Source: an uncultured Bacilli bacterium (GTDB lineage: Bacteria; Bacillota_I; Bacilli_A; RF39; UBA660). Taken from it: DNA of 9,387 bases. Of the stretch, positions 1-6,172 are shown one piece after another; the stretch's first letter is position 1; the number at the start of each line of letters is the position of its first letter. The notes below the pieces were generated by a model. It was not told where the DNA came from. It saw only the letters and a program-made list of their open reading frames with translations, and made no database searches. Location of the stretch: the NCBI GenBank assembly GCA_944331885.1, contig CALVJF010000022.1, positions 1-9,387 on the forward strand, in the 5' to 3' direction. The translations under genes were made by a program, and so were the position numbers.

Positions 1-796
1 TAGTTGTCCAGTAATCAATAAATTTTAATACTTCTTCTTTACTTTTTGTTAATTTGCTATTTTTGTTAACTGGTAACCCTAAATGTTCTAAATATTGTAA
101 TGTTTCAAAATGGGTTTCATGATTATCATTAGGAACATGATATAAAATTATATCTAACTTACGTTCTTTAGCAATTTTGCTATCTAATTGTCGTGCTGAA
201 CCGGCGGCAGCATTGCGAGGATTTTGAAAAGGTTGCTCGTTATTGGCAATTCTTTTTTGATTTAATTCATTAAATGTTTTCTTACTCATGTAAATTTCAC
301 CACGTACTTCTAAATCAACTGGCTCATTTAGTTTAAGTGGCAAATATTTGATAGTTTTAACATTGTGAGTAATATCTTCTCCTACTATCCCATCACCTCT
401 TGTTGCTGCACTTTTTAAGAGGCCTTTTTCATAAATTAAGTTTACTCCTAAACCATCCATTTTTAATTCACAAACATACTCAGGATTGGGAACAGTTTCT
501 TCAATTTTACGAAGAAAATCTATTACTTCTTCTTCGTTAAAAACATCAGCAATACTAAACATAGGAGTGGAATGGGTTATTTTTTGAAATTCAGATATAA
601 TTTTAGTACCAACTGACTCAGTTGGAGAATCTGGTAATTTATATTGAGGATATTGATCTTCTAAACGAAACAACTCTGCTAATAAGGAATCGTATTCATT
701 ATCAGTTAAAGTTGGGTTATCATTTAAATAGTATTCTTGATTAGCTTGGTTTAAAATTTTTACTAATTCTTGGATTCGATTTCTAATGTCCATCAT
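1..796 (-). CDS. ligA: NAD-dependent DNA ligase LigA, N-terminal part (cut by the window edge)
   Basis: This gene codes for the bacterial DNA ligase that seals nicks using NAD+, acting in replication and repair. Only the first 265 codons are present; the frame runs off the left edge without a stop. The N-terminal NAD-binding Ia domain is visible: Y22, D32, Y35 and D36 lie in the pattern EYYLND...TDNEYD. It is followed by the HSTPMFS segment. The adenylation motif CELKMDG places the nucleotide-accepting lysine at K112, and GDGIVGEDIT and NPRNAAAGSARQLD follow as in the family. The start is one of two adjacent in-frame ATGs (796 or 793). I prefer 796 because AAAAGGG at 804-810 lies 7 bases upstream. 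The start overlaps the 3' end of galU by 14 bases, so translation is probably coupled. The OB, zinc-finger, HhH and BRCT domains must lie outside the window. Identification is firm from these motifs. Confidence 0.96.
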   Translation of the reverse strand, partial: MMDIRNRIQELVKILNQANQEYYLNDNPTLTDNEYDSLLAELFRLEDQYPQYKLPDSPTESVGTKIISEFQKITHSTPMFSIADVFNEEEVIDFLRKIEETVPNPEYVCELKMDGLGVNLIYEKGLLKSAATRGDGIVGEDITHNVKTIKYLPLKLNEPVDLEVRGEIYMSKKTFNELNQKRIANNEQPFQNPRNAAAGSARQLDSKIAKERKLDIILYHVPNDNHETHFETLQYLEHLGLPVNKNSKLTKSKEEVLKFIDYWTT

Positions 797-1643
797 TAAT
801 TATCCCTTTTAGATATTCTTTTAATTCTTGATTAATTGTATTATCCTCTAAACCATAAGCTATGTTTGCTTTAAGATACCCTAATTTATTACCAATATCG
901 TAATAATTTCCTTGATACTTTACAGCTCTTACCTCTTCATTTAATGCCATTAATGCTTCTGGTAAATAGTATTCATTATTATTATGTTTAGGAGATGTTA
1001 AAATCTTATCAAAAATAGTAGAATTTAAAATTAATCTTCCTTGTAATACATGGTTACTAGGAGCTTCTTCCAGTTTGGGTTTTTCGATAATTCCAGAAAC
1101 AATATTATCTTCTTTATAAGCAACAACACCATAATTAGATACTTTTGCAAACGGAACTTCTCCGACACCAATAACATTACAATTATTTTTTTCATGTTCT
1201 AAAATTAATTGTTTTAAAACCGGTTGATTAGCTTTTATTAAGTCATCGCCATACATTACGCCAAAGTATTCATTATCAATAAAATTTCGTGCTGCATATA
1301 TTGCTCCAGCGGTTCCACGGATGTTTTCATCTTGATAAACATATTGGAATTTTACATTGGCTATTATTTCTTCTAATTCATTTAATAGCTCGCGTTTAGG
1401 ATCGTTACCTAAAAATTCATTTAGTTCTTGATTGTTTGTAAAAAAATTTTGAAGTAGGTGGTAATTATGTTTACCAACAACAAAAATAATTTCTTGAATA
1501 CCACTACGATAGCATTCTTGGACTAATAATAATATAGTGGGTTTGGAAAGTATTGGTAACATTTCCTTAGAAACAGATTTAGTAGCTGGTAGGAAACGAG
1601 TTCCTCTTCCAGCTACTGGAATAATACATTTTTTGATACTCAT
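783..1643 (-). CDS. galU: UTP--glucose-1-phosphate uridylyltransferase GalU/GtaB
   Basis: The enzyme makes UDP-glucose from UTP and glucose-1-phosphate in the cytosol, feeding glycolipid, capsule and wall-polymer synthesis. At 286 residues it has the usual length. The nucleotide-binding loop is GRGTRFLPATK (residues 12-22), followed by KEMLPI (26-31). The metal and sugar-phosphate site GDD is at 132-134, and IIEKPKLEEAPSN and the C-terminal GNKLGYLKAN also match the family. An arginine (R13) sits where the usual form has GLGTR or GAGTR, a mild variation. The ATG at 1643 has a near-perfect Shine-Dalgarno sequence, AAGGAGG at 1649-1655, that overlaps the pcrA stop codon. Only 10 bases separate the two genes, so galU is co-transcribed with pcrA, and its end overlaps the ligA start. 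Nothing in the sequence suggests its own promoter. A related sugar-nucleotidyltransferase specificity cannot be excluded, but the motif set is typical of GalU. Confidence 0.95.
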   Translation of the reverse strand: MSIKKCIIPVAGRGTRFLPATKSVSKEMLPILSKPTILLLVQECYRSGIQEIIFVVGKHNYHLLQNFFTNNQELNEFLGNDPKRELLNELEEIIANVKFQYVYQDENIRGTAGAIYAARNFIDNEYFGVMYGDDLIKANQPVLKQLILEHEKNNCNVIGVGEVPFAKVSNYGVVAYKEDNIVSGIIEKPKLEEAPSNHVLQGRLILNSTIFDKILTSPKHNNNEYYLPEALMALNEEVRAVKYQGNYYDIGNKLGYLKANIAYGLEDNTINQELKEYLKGIINDGH

Positions 1644-1648
1644 TTTTT

Positions 1649-1655
1649 CCTCCTT
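1649..1655 (-). promoter_or_regulatory. Ribosome binding site of galU overlapping the pcrA stop
   Basis: AAGGAGG on the minus strand lies 5 bases before the galU ATG. Its first bases form part of the pcrA TAA stop at 1654-1656. A ribosome ending pcrA would therefore stand on the galU initiation site, which favours coupled translation. The site fixes the galU start at 1643. Confidence 0.8.
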
Positions 1656-3738
1656 ATAGTTTTCTTAAACTTTTATGATTTTTCATTAATTTACGTATTC
1701 CATAATTTTTAGCAAAAGCGACATTAATAAAATCGCCTAATAATTCAACGACTACGCCTCGGCCGTAAATTGTATGCATTACGACATCACCACATTTATA
1801 ATCTATATCTTCATTATTGTACATTTCTTCTTTTTTTATAATATTCTGTTCATGTAATGAAGTGTTTGGTATATCAAGTAATTCTTGGTCAATTTCACTT
1901 ATAAAACGACTTGGAAGATTAGTAGTTTCTTTCCCATATAAAATTCTTCTTTTAGCATTGCTAATAAACAATTGTTGCTTAGCTCTAGTAATGCCTACAT
2001 AACAAAGTCTTCTTTCTTCTTCAAGCCCCCCTTCTTCAAGAAAGGCATTGGAGTGAGGAAATATTCCTTCTTCCATTCCAACTAAAAATACTGCTTCAAA
2101 TTCTAAACCTTTTGCACTATGAATAGTCATTAATGTAACAACGTCATCGGTATCACGATGTTCGGAAATGTCTGCTATTAAACTTACCTCTTCTAGAAAA
2201 TCGGCAAGATTTACACTGCCTGTTCTTTCTTCAAAAGAAGCCGTGATACTTTTAAATTCCATTAAGTATTCAATTCTTAATTCATTTTCAAGATTATGGT
2301 CATTTTCTAATTCTGCTTTAATACCACTTTTGTCTAAAATTAAATCGATTAATTCAGTTAATGATAAATTTTCACTTTCTTTAGTTAATTCTATGATTAA
2401 GTTTTTAAAGTCTAATTCTTTACCGCTATTAATTGCATCAAACATAGAGATATTTTGTTCTTTAGCTGCTTGTTCAATTTTTTTGATGGACGTTGGGCCA
2501 ATTCCTCTTTTAGGAGTATTAATTATTCTTCTTAAACTAATGTCATCATGATGATTATGTATTAACTTTAAATACGATAGTAAATCTTTTATTTCTTTAC
2601 GATTATAAAAATAATAACTTCCAACAACTTTATATGGAATATTACTTTTAATAAACATTTCTTCAATTAAACGAGATTGAGCATTGGTACGATATAAAAC
2701 ACCAATGTCTTTTTTGTTAAAACCGTTAGCTAAAAGTTTTTTTATTTCTTCTATTACTAAAGTTATTTCATGCTTGCCATCATAGGCTCTTAAATATTTA
2801 ACTTTTACTCCATCACCTTTGGCTGAGTATAATGTTTTTTCTTTACGTTCTTTATTATTTTTTATGACTGAATTGGCAGCTTTTAATATATAGTTAGTTG
2901 AACGATAATTTTCTTCTAATGGTATTACTTTAGCTTCAGTATAATCATTTTCAAAATTTAATATATTACGAAAATTAGCTCCTCTAAACATGTATATTGA
3001 CTGATCAGGATCTCCAACAATAAATAAATTTTTATATTTTTTAGCAAGCATTTTACTAAATTTATATTGTACTTCATTAGTATCTTGATATTCATCTATT
3101 AAAATATAGCGATAACGATCTTGATATTTTTCCAAAATCTCTTTATGTTCTGAAAATAATTTAACTGGTAAAGTTAATAAATCGTCAAAATCAACTGAAT
3201 TATTACGATGTAAAATTTCTTCATATTCATAATATATTTTTTCAGCTACCTTTTCTGGAGGAGTATTGAAAAATTTAGCTATTTCTCCGGCTCCAAGCAT
3301 TTCATTTTTAATAAAACTTATACGATTACGGATATAACTTGGAGAGTTTAATTTTGGATCATAACCATTATCCTTAAGAATCTTTTTAATAATGGAAAGA
3401 ACGTCTTCACTATCAAGAATAGTAAAGTTTTTATCTAATCCTAGTAATTCATTATTTTCTCTAATAATTCTAACTCCTAAAGAGTGAAAAGTTCCAACAA
3501 AAACATTATTATTTGGCACTAATACGTTTAAACGCTCACGCATTTCTTTAGCGGCTTTATTAGTAAACGTTATTGCTAAAATTTGATTGGAAAATATTCC
3601 TTGATCTATTAAATAAGCTATTCTAGTTGTTAATACTTTTGTTTTACCCGAACCTGCTCCGGCAAGGACTAAGCATGGTCCATCTATATGTGTTACAGCT
3701 TCAATTTGTTTTTGATTTAAGTTTTTTAAATAATCCAT
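1654..3738 (-). CDS. pcrA: ATP-dependent DNA helicase PcrA/UvrD (superfamily 1A)
   Basis: This is a 3'-5' DNA helicase of the UvrD/PcrA/Rep group. In Bacillota, PcrA acts in nucleotide excision repair, replication-fork rescue, RecA removal and RNA-polymerase-linked repair. All SF1A motifs are present in 694 residues: Q motif LNQKQIEAV (Q11), Walker A AGAGSGKT (26-33, K32), Ia ITFTNKAAKEM (about 56-66), Walker B DEYQDT (215-220), GDPDQSIYMFRGA, LEENYRST, VTLMTIHSAKGLEF, and VGITRAK with its arginine finger near R585. The last ~45 residues (from YKCGDVVMHTIYGRGVVVE) match the C-terminal Tudor-like domain that, in characterised PcrA, contacts RNA polymerase. This favours PcrA over Rep or a plasmid UvrD. 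The ATG at 3738 follows GGGTGAT. It is the first gene of the pcrA-galU-ligA unit. pcrA followed by ligA is a known Bacillota arrangement; here galU lies between them. Confidence 0.97.
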   Translation of the reverse strand: MDYLKNLNQKQIEAVTHIDGPCLVLAGAGSGKTKVLTTRIAYLIDQGIFSNQILAITFTNKAAKEMRERLNVLVPNNNVFVGTFHSLGVRIIRENNELLGLDKNFTILDSEDVLSIIKKILKDNGYDPKLNSPSYIRNRISFIKNEMLGAGEIAKFFNTPPEKVAEKIYYEYEEILHRNNSVDFDDLLTLPVKLFSEHKEILEKYQDRYRYILIDEYQDTNEVQYKFSKMLAKKYKNLFIVGDPDQSIYMFRGANFRNILNFENDYTEAKVIPLEENYRSTNYILKAANSVIKNNKERKEKTLYSAKGDGVKVKYLRAYDGKHEITLVIEEIKKLLANGFNKKDIGVLYRTNAQSRLIEEMFIKSNIPYKVVGSYYFYNRKEIKDLLSYLKLIHNHHDDISLRRIINTPKRGIGPTSIKKIEQAAKEQNISMFDAINSGKELDFKNLIIELTKESENLSLTELIDLILDKSGIKAELENDHNLENELRIEYLMEFKSITASFEERTGSVNLADFLEEVSLIADISEHRDTDDVVTLMTIHSAKGLEFEAVFLVGMEEGIFPHSNAFLEEGGLEEERRLCYVGITRAKQQLFISNAKRRILYGKETTNLPSRFISEIDQELLDIPNTSLHEQNIIKKEEMYNNEDIDYKCGDVVMHTIYGRGVVVELLGDFINVAFAKNYGIRKLMKNHKSLRKL

Positions 3739-3743
3739 TATAA

Positions 3744-3751
3744 ATCACCCT
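3744..3751 (-). promoter_or_regulatory. Ribosome binding site of pcrA
   Basis: The minus strand reads AGGGTGAT, complementary to the 16S rRNA 3' end (the GGTGAT portion of the consensus). It lies 5 bases before the ATG at 3738 and supports that start. Confidence 0.7.
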
Positions 3752-3761
3752 GTTATTTAAA

Positions 3762-3770
3762 ATTATAACA
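3762..3770 (-). promoter_or_regulatory. Extended -10 promoter of the pcrA-galU-ligA operon
   Basis: The minus strand carries TGTTATAAT: a perfect TATAAT (3762-3767) preceded by the TG of an extended -10 element. No good -35 is visible at 16-18 bases, where the sequence is AT-rich and part of the upstream terminator hairpin. Transcription would begin near 3755, giving a leader of under 20 bases. The site is predicted from sequence only. Confidence 0.65.
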
Positions 3771-3772
3771 TA

Positions 3773-3801
3773 AAAAAACACTTTTTAATTAAGTGTTTTT
3801 T
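3773..3801 (-). terminator. Intrinsic terminator of the coiled-coil/helical-repeat gene pair
   Basis: An 11-bp perfect stem (3773-3783 with 3791-3801) closes a 7-base loop. On the minus strand it has the form AAAAAACACTT, loop, AAGTGTTTTTT, followed by one more T. The A and T arms make it potentially bidirectional, but only the minus-strand gene ends here: its TAA at 3800-3802 is the first part of the stem. The stem has few G/C pairs (3), so strength may be modest and some read-through into pcrA is possible. Confidence 0.7.
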
Positions 3802-4087
3802 ATAAATGTTCAATTATATTAATATTTTTTTCTAATTTAGCAAGTAAGTCGTCATGATCGTATTTTGAAAAAACTTCTATAAAAGCACTATTGTCCATTA
3901 AAAACATATCATAGTATAAACTAAACGCTTTTTTGTAATTGTTTACACCAAGATCTTTTAAATATTGAATATTTGCTTTTACTAATTCTTGGGAGTTATT
4001 TATTTGTTCTTTTATTAGCTTGGGAATATTTTTTTCAATTGATTTAATTTCTTCTGGTTCAAAGCCTAGATCTTTTAAAAATTTCAT
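3800..4087 (-). CDS. Hypothetical 95-residue helical protein, related to repeats of its upstream neighbour
   Basis: I do not recognise a named family. The 95 residues are predicted to be almost wholly alpha-helical and soluble, with no signal peptide, membrane segment or cysteine. Two stretches resemble the 657-residue protein encoded just upstream: FLKDLGFEPE (3-12) against FLKETGINPE (268-277), and ELVKANIQYLKDLGV (34-48) against ELIKDNMNFLQSLEI (294-308), six identities each plus conservative changes. The pattern (leucine, hydrophobic pairs, then Gly-hydrophobic) recalls the ~30-residue helical repeats of mTERF-like proteins. The ATG overlaps the preceding TGA as ATGA. AGGAGGGG at 4095-4102, 7 bases upstream, supports the start, so it is translationally coupled to its neighbour. 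It may be a partner or a split-off duplicate of the larger protein's repeat domain; its function is unknown. Confidence 0.8.
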   Translation of the reverse strand: MKFLKDLGFEPEEIKSIEKNIPKLIKEQINNSQELVKANIQYLKDLGVNNYKKAFSLYYDMFLMDNSAFIEVFSKYDHDDLLAKLEKNINIIEHL

Positions 4088-6057
4088 AATGTTACCCCTC
4101 CTACTGCGGGTAAATTAAAACCCATTTTATCAGCAACTCTTTTCATTTCTTCTTCAGTCTTCAATGTTCCAAATAATAAAGCCACTGTCATCATTTCTTC
4201 TTGACTTGCTTCAGCATGTTGATTTAGAAGGAAGATAATATTTCTTTCAAATCTTTCACGAGATATTTGTGTTCCATCAATTTCGTAACCATATTCATTT
4301 CTCTCTGATTTGCTATTTACTGCTTCAGTATAGGTCATTAAATCAAAATATGTATTTTCATCTGATATATTTCTTGCTCCTAAGTATAAGGTTGTAAAAT
4401 CCATTTTATTCAATATTTCTATTAATGTGGATTCATTTGTAACTTTACTTAAAGAAGCGATTGATTCCTTAAAACTTGGAAGTAATCTAGGAGTTTCAAT
4501 GCCATAAGCTAATTTAAATTCTAAATCAGAAATTATATAGTCTTTTAATGCACCATTATCTTTATAAACTGGAATATTATGTTCTTGACAATATAAAATT
4601 CTATTTACTAACCCTATTAAATCGCCACTTAATACTTCAGGGTTATTTTCTAATACCTTTTCAGCGTTTATTTCTATTAAAGCATCTATACCTCTTGCTA
4701 ATTCCATAGTTTCGCTTGCCAATGCTTGAATAGCAACTTTACTATTTCTTTTAGTTAATGATAATTGATATTTTACTATTAATTCTAAATTATTTTTGAA
4801 TTGTTCAGGATCTATAAATAAGCTTGCTGAAAACTTACTTATTTCCATTTTGTCTAACTCAATGCCTCTATTGTTTAATTCCTGTAAATTTGTTAATAAA
4901 TTTGCTAAACCACAAGTGGCAATTAAATTTAATGGTAAACTATTAAACTCTAAGCCATATTCATCACAGGCATTTTTTAAAGCTATTAAATCAGCATAAG
5001 AATAAGCTAGTAAAATAGTAATACCTAATTCGATATCTTTTGAACTCTTTCCTTGTTCTTGTAAATAATTGACTTTTGAAATTAATTCTTGGTCAGTTAA
5101 TAACATATAATATCTAGCAATTGTTTTATCTGATATTTCTAGACTTTGTAAAAAGTTCATATTATCTTTGATTAATTCTGAACAATTAGCACTTTTTAAG
5201 GCATTTAATATTTCATTATTATAGTATTCAGGATTTATGCCTGTTTCTTTTAAAAAATCTGAAAAGTCTTCTTCGTTAATTGGTTCGGATTCAGTAACAA
5301 CTACAGGTTCTGTTTCAACAACCTTTTGGGCTTCAGGTTCAGATGGTTGATATTCTTGAGCGGCTTTGGCAGATTCAAATACTTCTTGAATACTCTTACC
5401 ACGATTTTGTCTTTCTTGATATTCTTTATCGTATTCTGATAGTGTTCCTTGTGGGAAAAGAATCATTTTTCCTAATTCGATTGTTTCTTCTTCTAAGAAA
5501 CCAACATTTAGTAATAAATCTTGAACTGAATCCCTAGTGATACTACCATTACCATGTAAAGATTCTGAAATTAATTTAGCTAAACGCTCTTGCATTTGTA
5601 TTGCATCGGATAATCTACCTTCTAATTCCTTAGCTTTGATTTCATTATCAGCAATCTTCTTCTTGGTACTATCTATATCTTTTTCAAAATTAGAAATTTG
5701 TTCATCTATTTCTTTTAAACGATTAGGAATTTTTTCTTTAATTCTTTCTAACATTTGCTCTGGATCAAATTCTTCATGAGCTTCATCTAATAATGTAGCG
5801 TATGATTCTCTACTCATTCCTTTTAAGTCCTCTAAAATTTTAGCATATTGTGAGTCCAAATCTCCTCTTCTTGTTGACAAAGTTGTTTTTTGAGTTTCTA
5901 AATCAGTTGACTCTCCAGAAAGAACTTGAAAATCAGTTTTTGTTTGGTCAATATCAGCTTTAATTCCGCGTAATATCTCACTATCTTCACTTTTTAAATT
6001 GTAAAGTCTATCTAACAAGGTTCTTTGTTCAATACTTAATAATGGTTTATTTCCCAT
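4084..6057 (-). CDS. Hypothetical 657-residue protein: N-terminal coiled coil, acidic linker, C-terminal helical repeats
   Basis: I do not recognise a named family. Residues ~25-175 are charged, heptad-like coiled coil with a possible break around MSRESYATLLDEAHEEFDPE (81-100). A helical segment follows to ~233. Residues ~235-262 are a flexible Pro/Glu/Val-rich acidic linker. From ~266 the protein is helical repeats: at least seven units with anchors near L295, E324, D356, N386, Q419, E452 and G482 (steps of 29-33), each an L-x-x-x-hydrophobic-x-x-Leu/Cys/Ile helix ending in Gly/Asn/Gln or similar plus a hydrophobic residue. This periodicity recalls mTERF-type superhelices. There is no signal peptide, membrane span or Walker motif, so it is probably cytosolic and not an SMC ATPase despite the coiled coil. 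The ATG at 6057 has GAGGAGTGA upstream. Its last residues (VGGV) are encoded by the ribosome binding site of the next gene, which it overlaps by 4 bases. Function is unknown; a scaffold or nucleic-acid-binding role is only a guess. Confidence 0.85.
   Translation of the reverse strand: MGNKPLLSIEQRTLLDRLYNLKSEDSEILRGIKADIDQTKTDFQVLSGESTDLETQKTTLSTRRGDLDSQYAKILEDLKGMSRESYATLLDEAHEEFDPEQMLERIKEKIPNRLKEIDEQISNFEKDIDSTKKKIADNEIKAKELEGRLSDAIQMQERLAKLISESLHGNGSITRDSVQDLLLNVGFLEEETIELGKMILFPQGTLSEYDKEYQERQNRGKSIQEVFESAKAAQEYQPSEPEAQKVVETEPVVVTESEPINEEDFSDFLKETGINPEYYNNEILNALKSANCSELIKDNMNFLQSLEISDKTIARYYMLLTDQELISKVNYLQEQGKSSKDIELGITILLAYSYADLIALKNACDEYGLEFNSLPLNLIATCGLANLLTNLQELNNRGIELDKMEISKFSASLFIDPEQFKNNLELIVKYQLSLTKRNSKVAIQALASETMELARGIDALIEINAEKVLENNPEVLSGDLIGLVNRILYCQEHNIPVYKDNGALKDYIISDLEFKLAYGIETPRLLPSFKESIASLSKVTNESTLIEILNKMDFTTLYLGARNISDENTYFDLMTYTEAVNSKSERNEYGYEIDGTQISRERFERNIIFLLNQHAEASQEEMMTVALLFGTLKTEEEMKRVADKMGFNLPAVGGVTL
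4095..4102 (-). promoter_or_regulatory. Ribosome binding site of the 95-residue gene, inside the upstream gene's 3' end
   Basis: AGGAGGGG on the minus strand stands 7 bases before the ATG at 4087. It also encodes the Gly-Gly near the C-terminus of the 657-residue protein. A strong site in addition to the ATGA overlap suggests the small protein is made at an equal or higher level than its neighbour. Confidence 0.75.
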
Positions 6058-6064
6058 AAACTGT

Positions 6065-6073
6065 CACTCCTCG
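6065..6073 (-). promoter_or_regulatory. Ribosome binding site of the 657-residue gene
   Basis: The minus strand reads GAGGAGTGA, 7 bases before the ATG at 6057. It is close to the AGGAGGTGA consensus and supports the start. Confidence 0.7.
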
Positions 6074-6087
6074 CTTATTATAGGTTG

Positions 6088-6116
6088 ATTATATCAAATT
6101 TAAATTAAAAAGTAAA
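6088..6116 (-). promoter_or_regulatory. Promoter of the coiled-coil/helical-repeat gene pair
   Basis: The minus strand has TATAAT at 6088-6093, preceded by TGA (extended -10 form). A -35 candidate TTTACT (6111-6116, 4 of 6 matches to TTGACA) lies 17 bases upstream. Transcription would start near 6081, about 24 bases before the ATG. A second TATAAT at 6077-6082 has no comparable -35. A small inverted repeat TTGAT-TAT-ATCAA (6085-6097) covers the -10; it could be an operator or chance in AT-rich DNA. Confidence 0.65.
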
Positions 6117-6142
6117 TAAGTAACTCTTGAATTTTTTTTTCA

Positions 6143-6148
6143 TATAAT
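6143..6148 (+). promoter_or_regulatory. Putative -10 element of the ABC transporter operon
   Basis: A perfect TATAAT lies 24 bases before the ATG at 6173, giving a very short leader. The -35 is poor (GTAACT at 6120-6125 with a 17-base spacer). A run of nine T (6132-6140) fills most of the spacer. TTGAAT at 6127-6132 looks like a -35 but is only 10 bases from the -10. The leader has no room for a riboswitch, so any regulation would act at the promoter. Confidence 0.5.
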
Positions 6149-6172
6149 ACAGCAGAATATAAAGGAGGTTTT

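Noticed and set aside
1817..2551. Plus-strand reading frames of 61 and 127 codons inside pcrA.
   Set aside because: They are antisense to conserved helicase motifs, lack ribosome binding sites, and their composition is that of a shadow frame.
4796..5779. Three plus-strand reading frames (64-80 codons) inside the 657-residue gene.
   Set aside because: They are opposite a continuous long frame with a good start, promoter and repeat structure, and none has an upstream ribosome binding site or recognisable content.
4084..6057. An SMC/Rad50-type chromosome segregation ATPase.
   Set aside because: The coiled coil is suggestive, but there is no Walker A, Walker B or ABC signature, and the C-terminal half is helical repeats.
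6094..6172. A thiamine (TPP) or other riboswitch upstream of the importer.
   Set aside because: The predicted leader is about 20 bases, and none of the conserved TPP-aptamer sequences is visible in the intergenic region.
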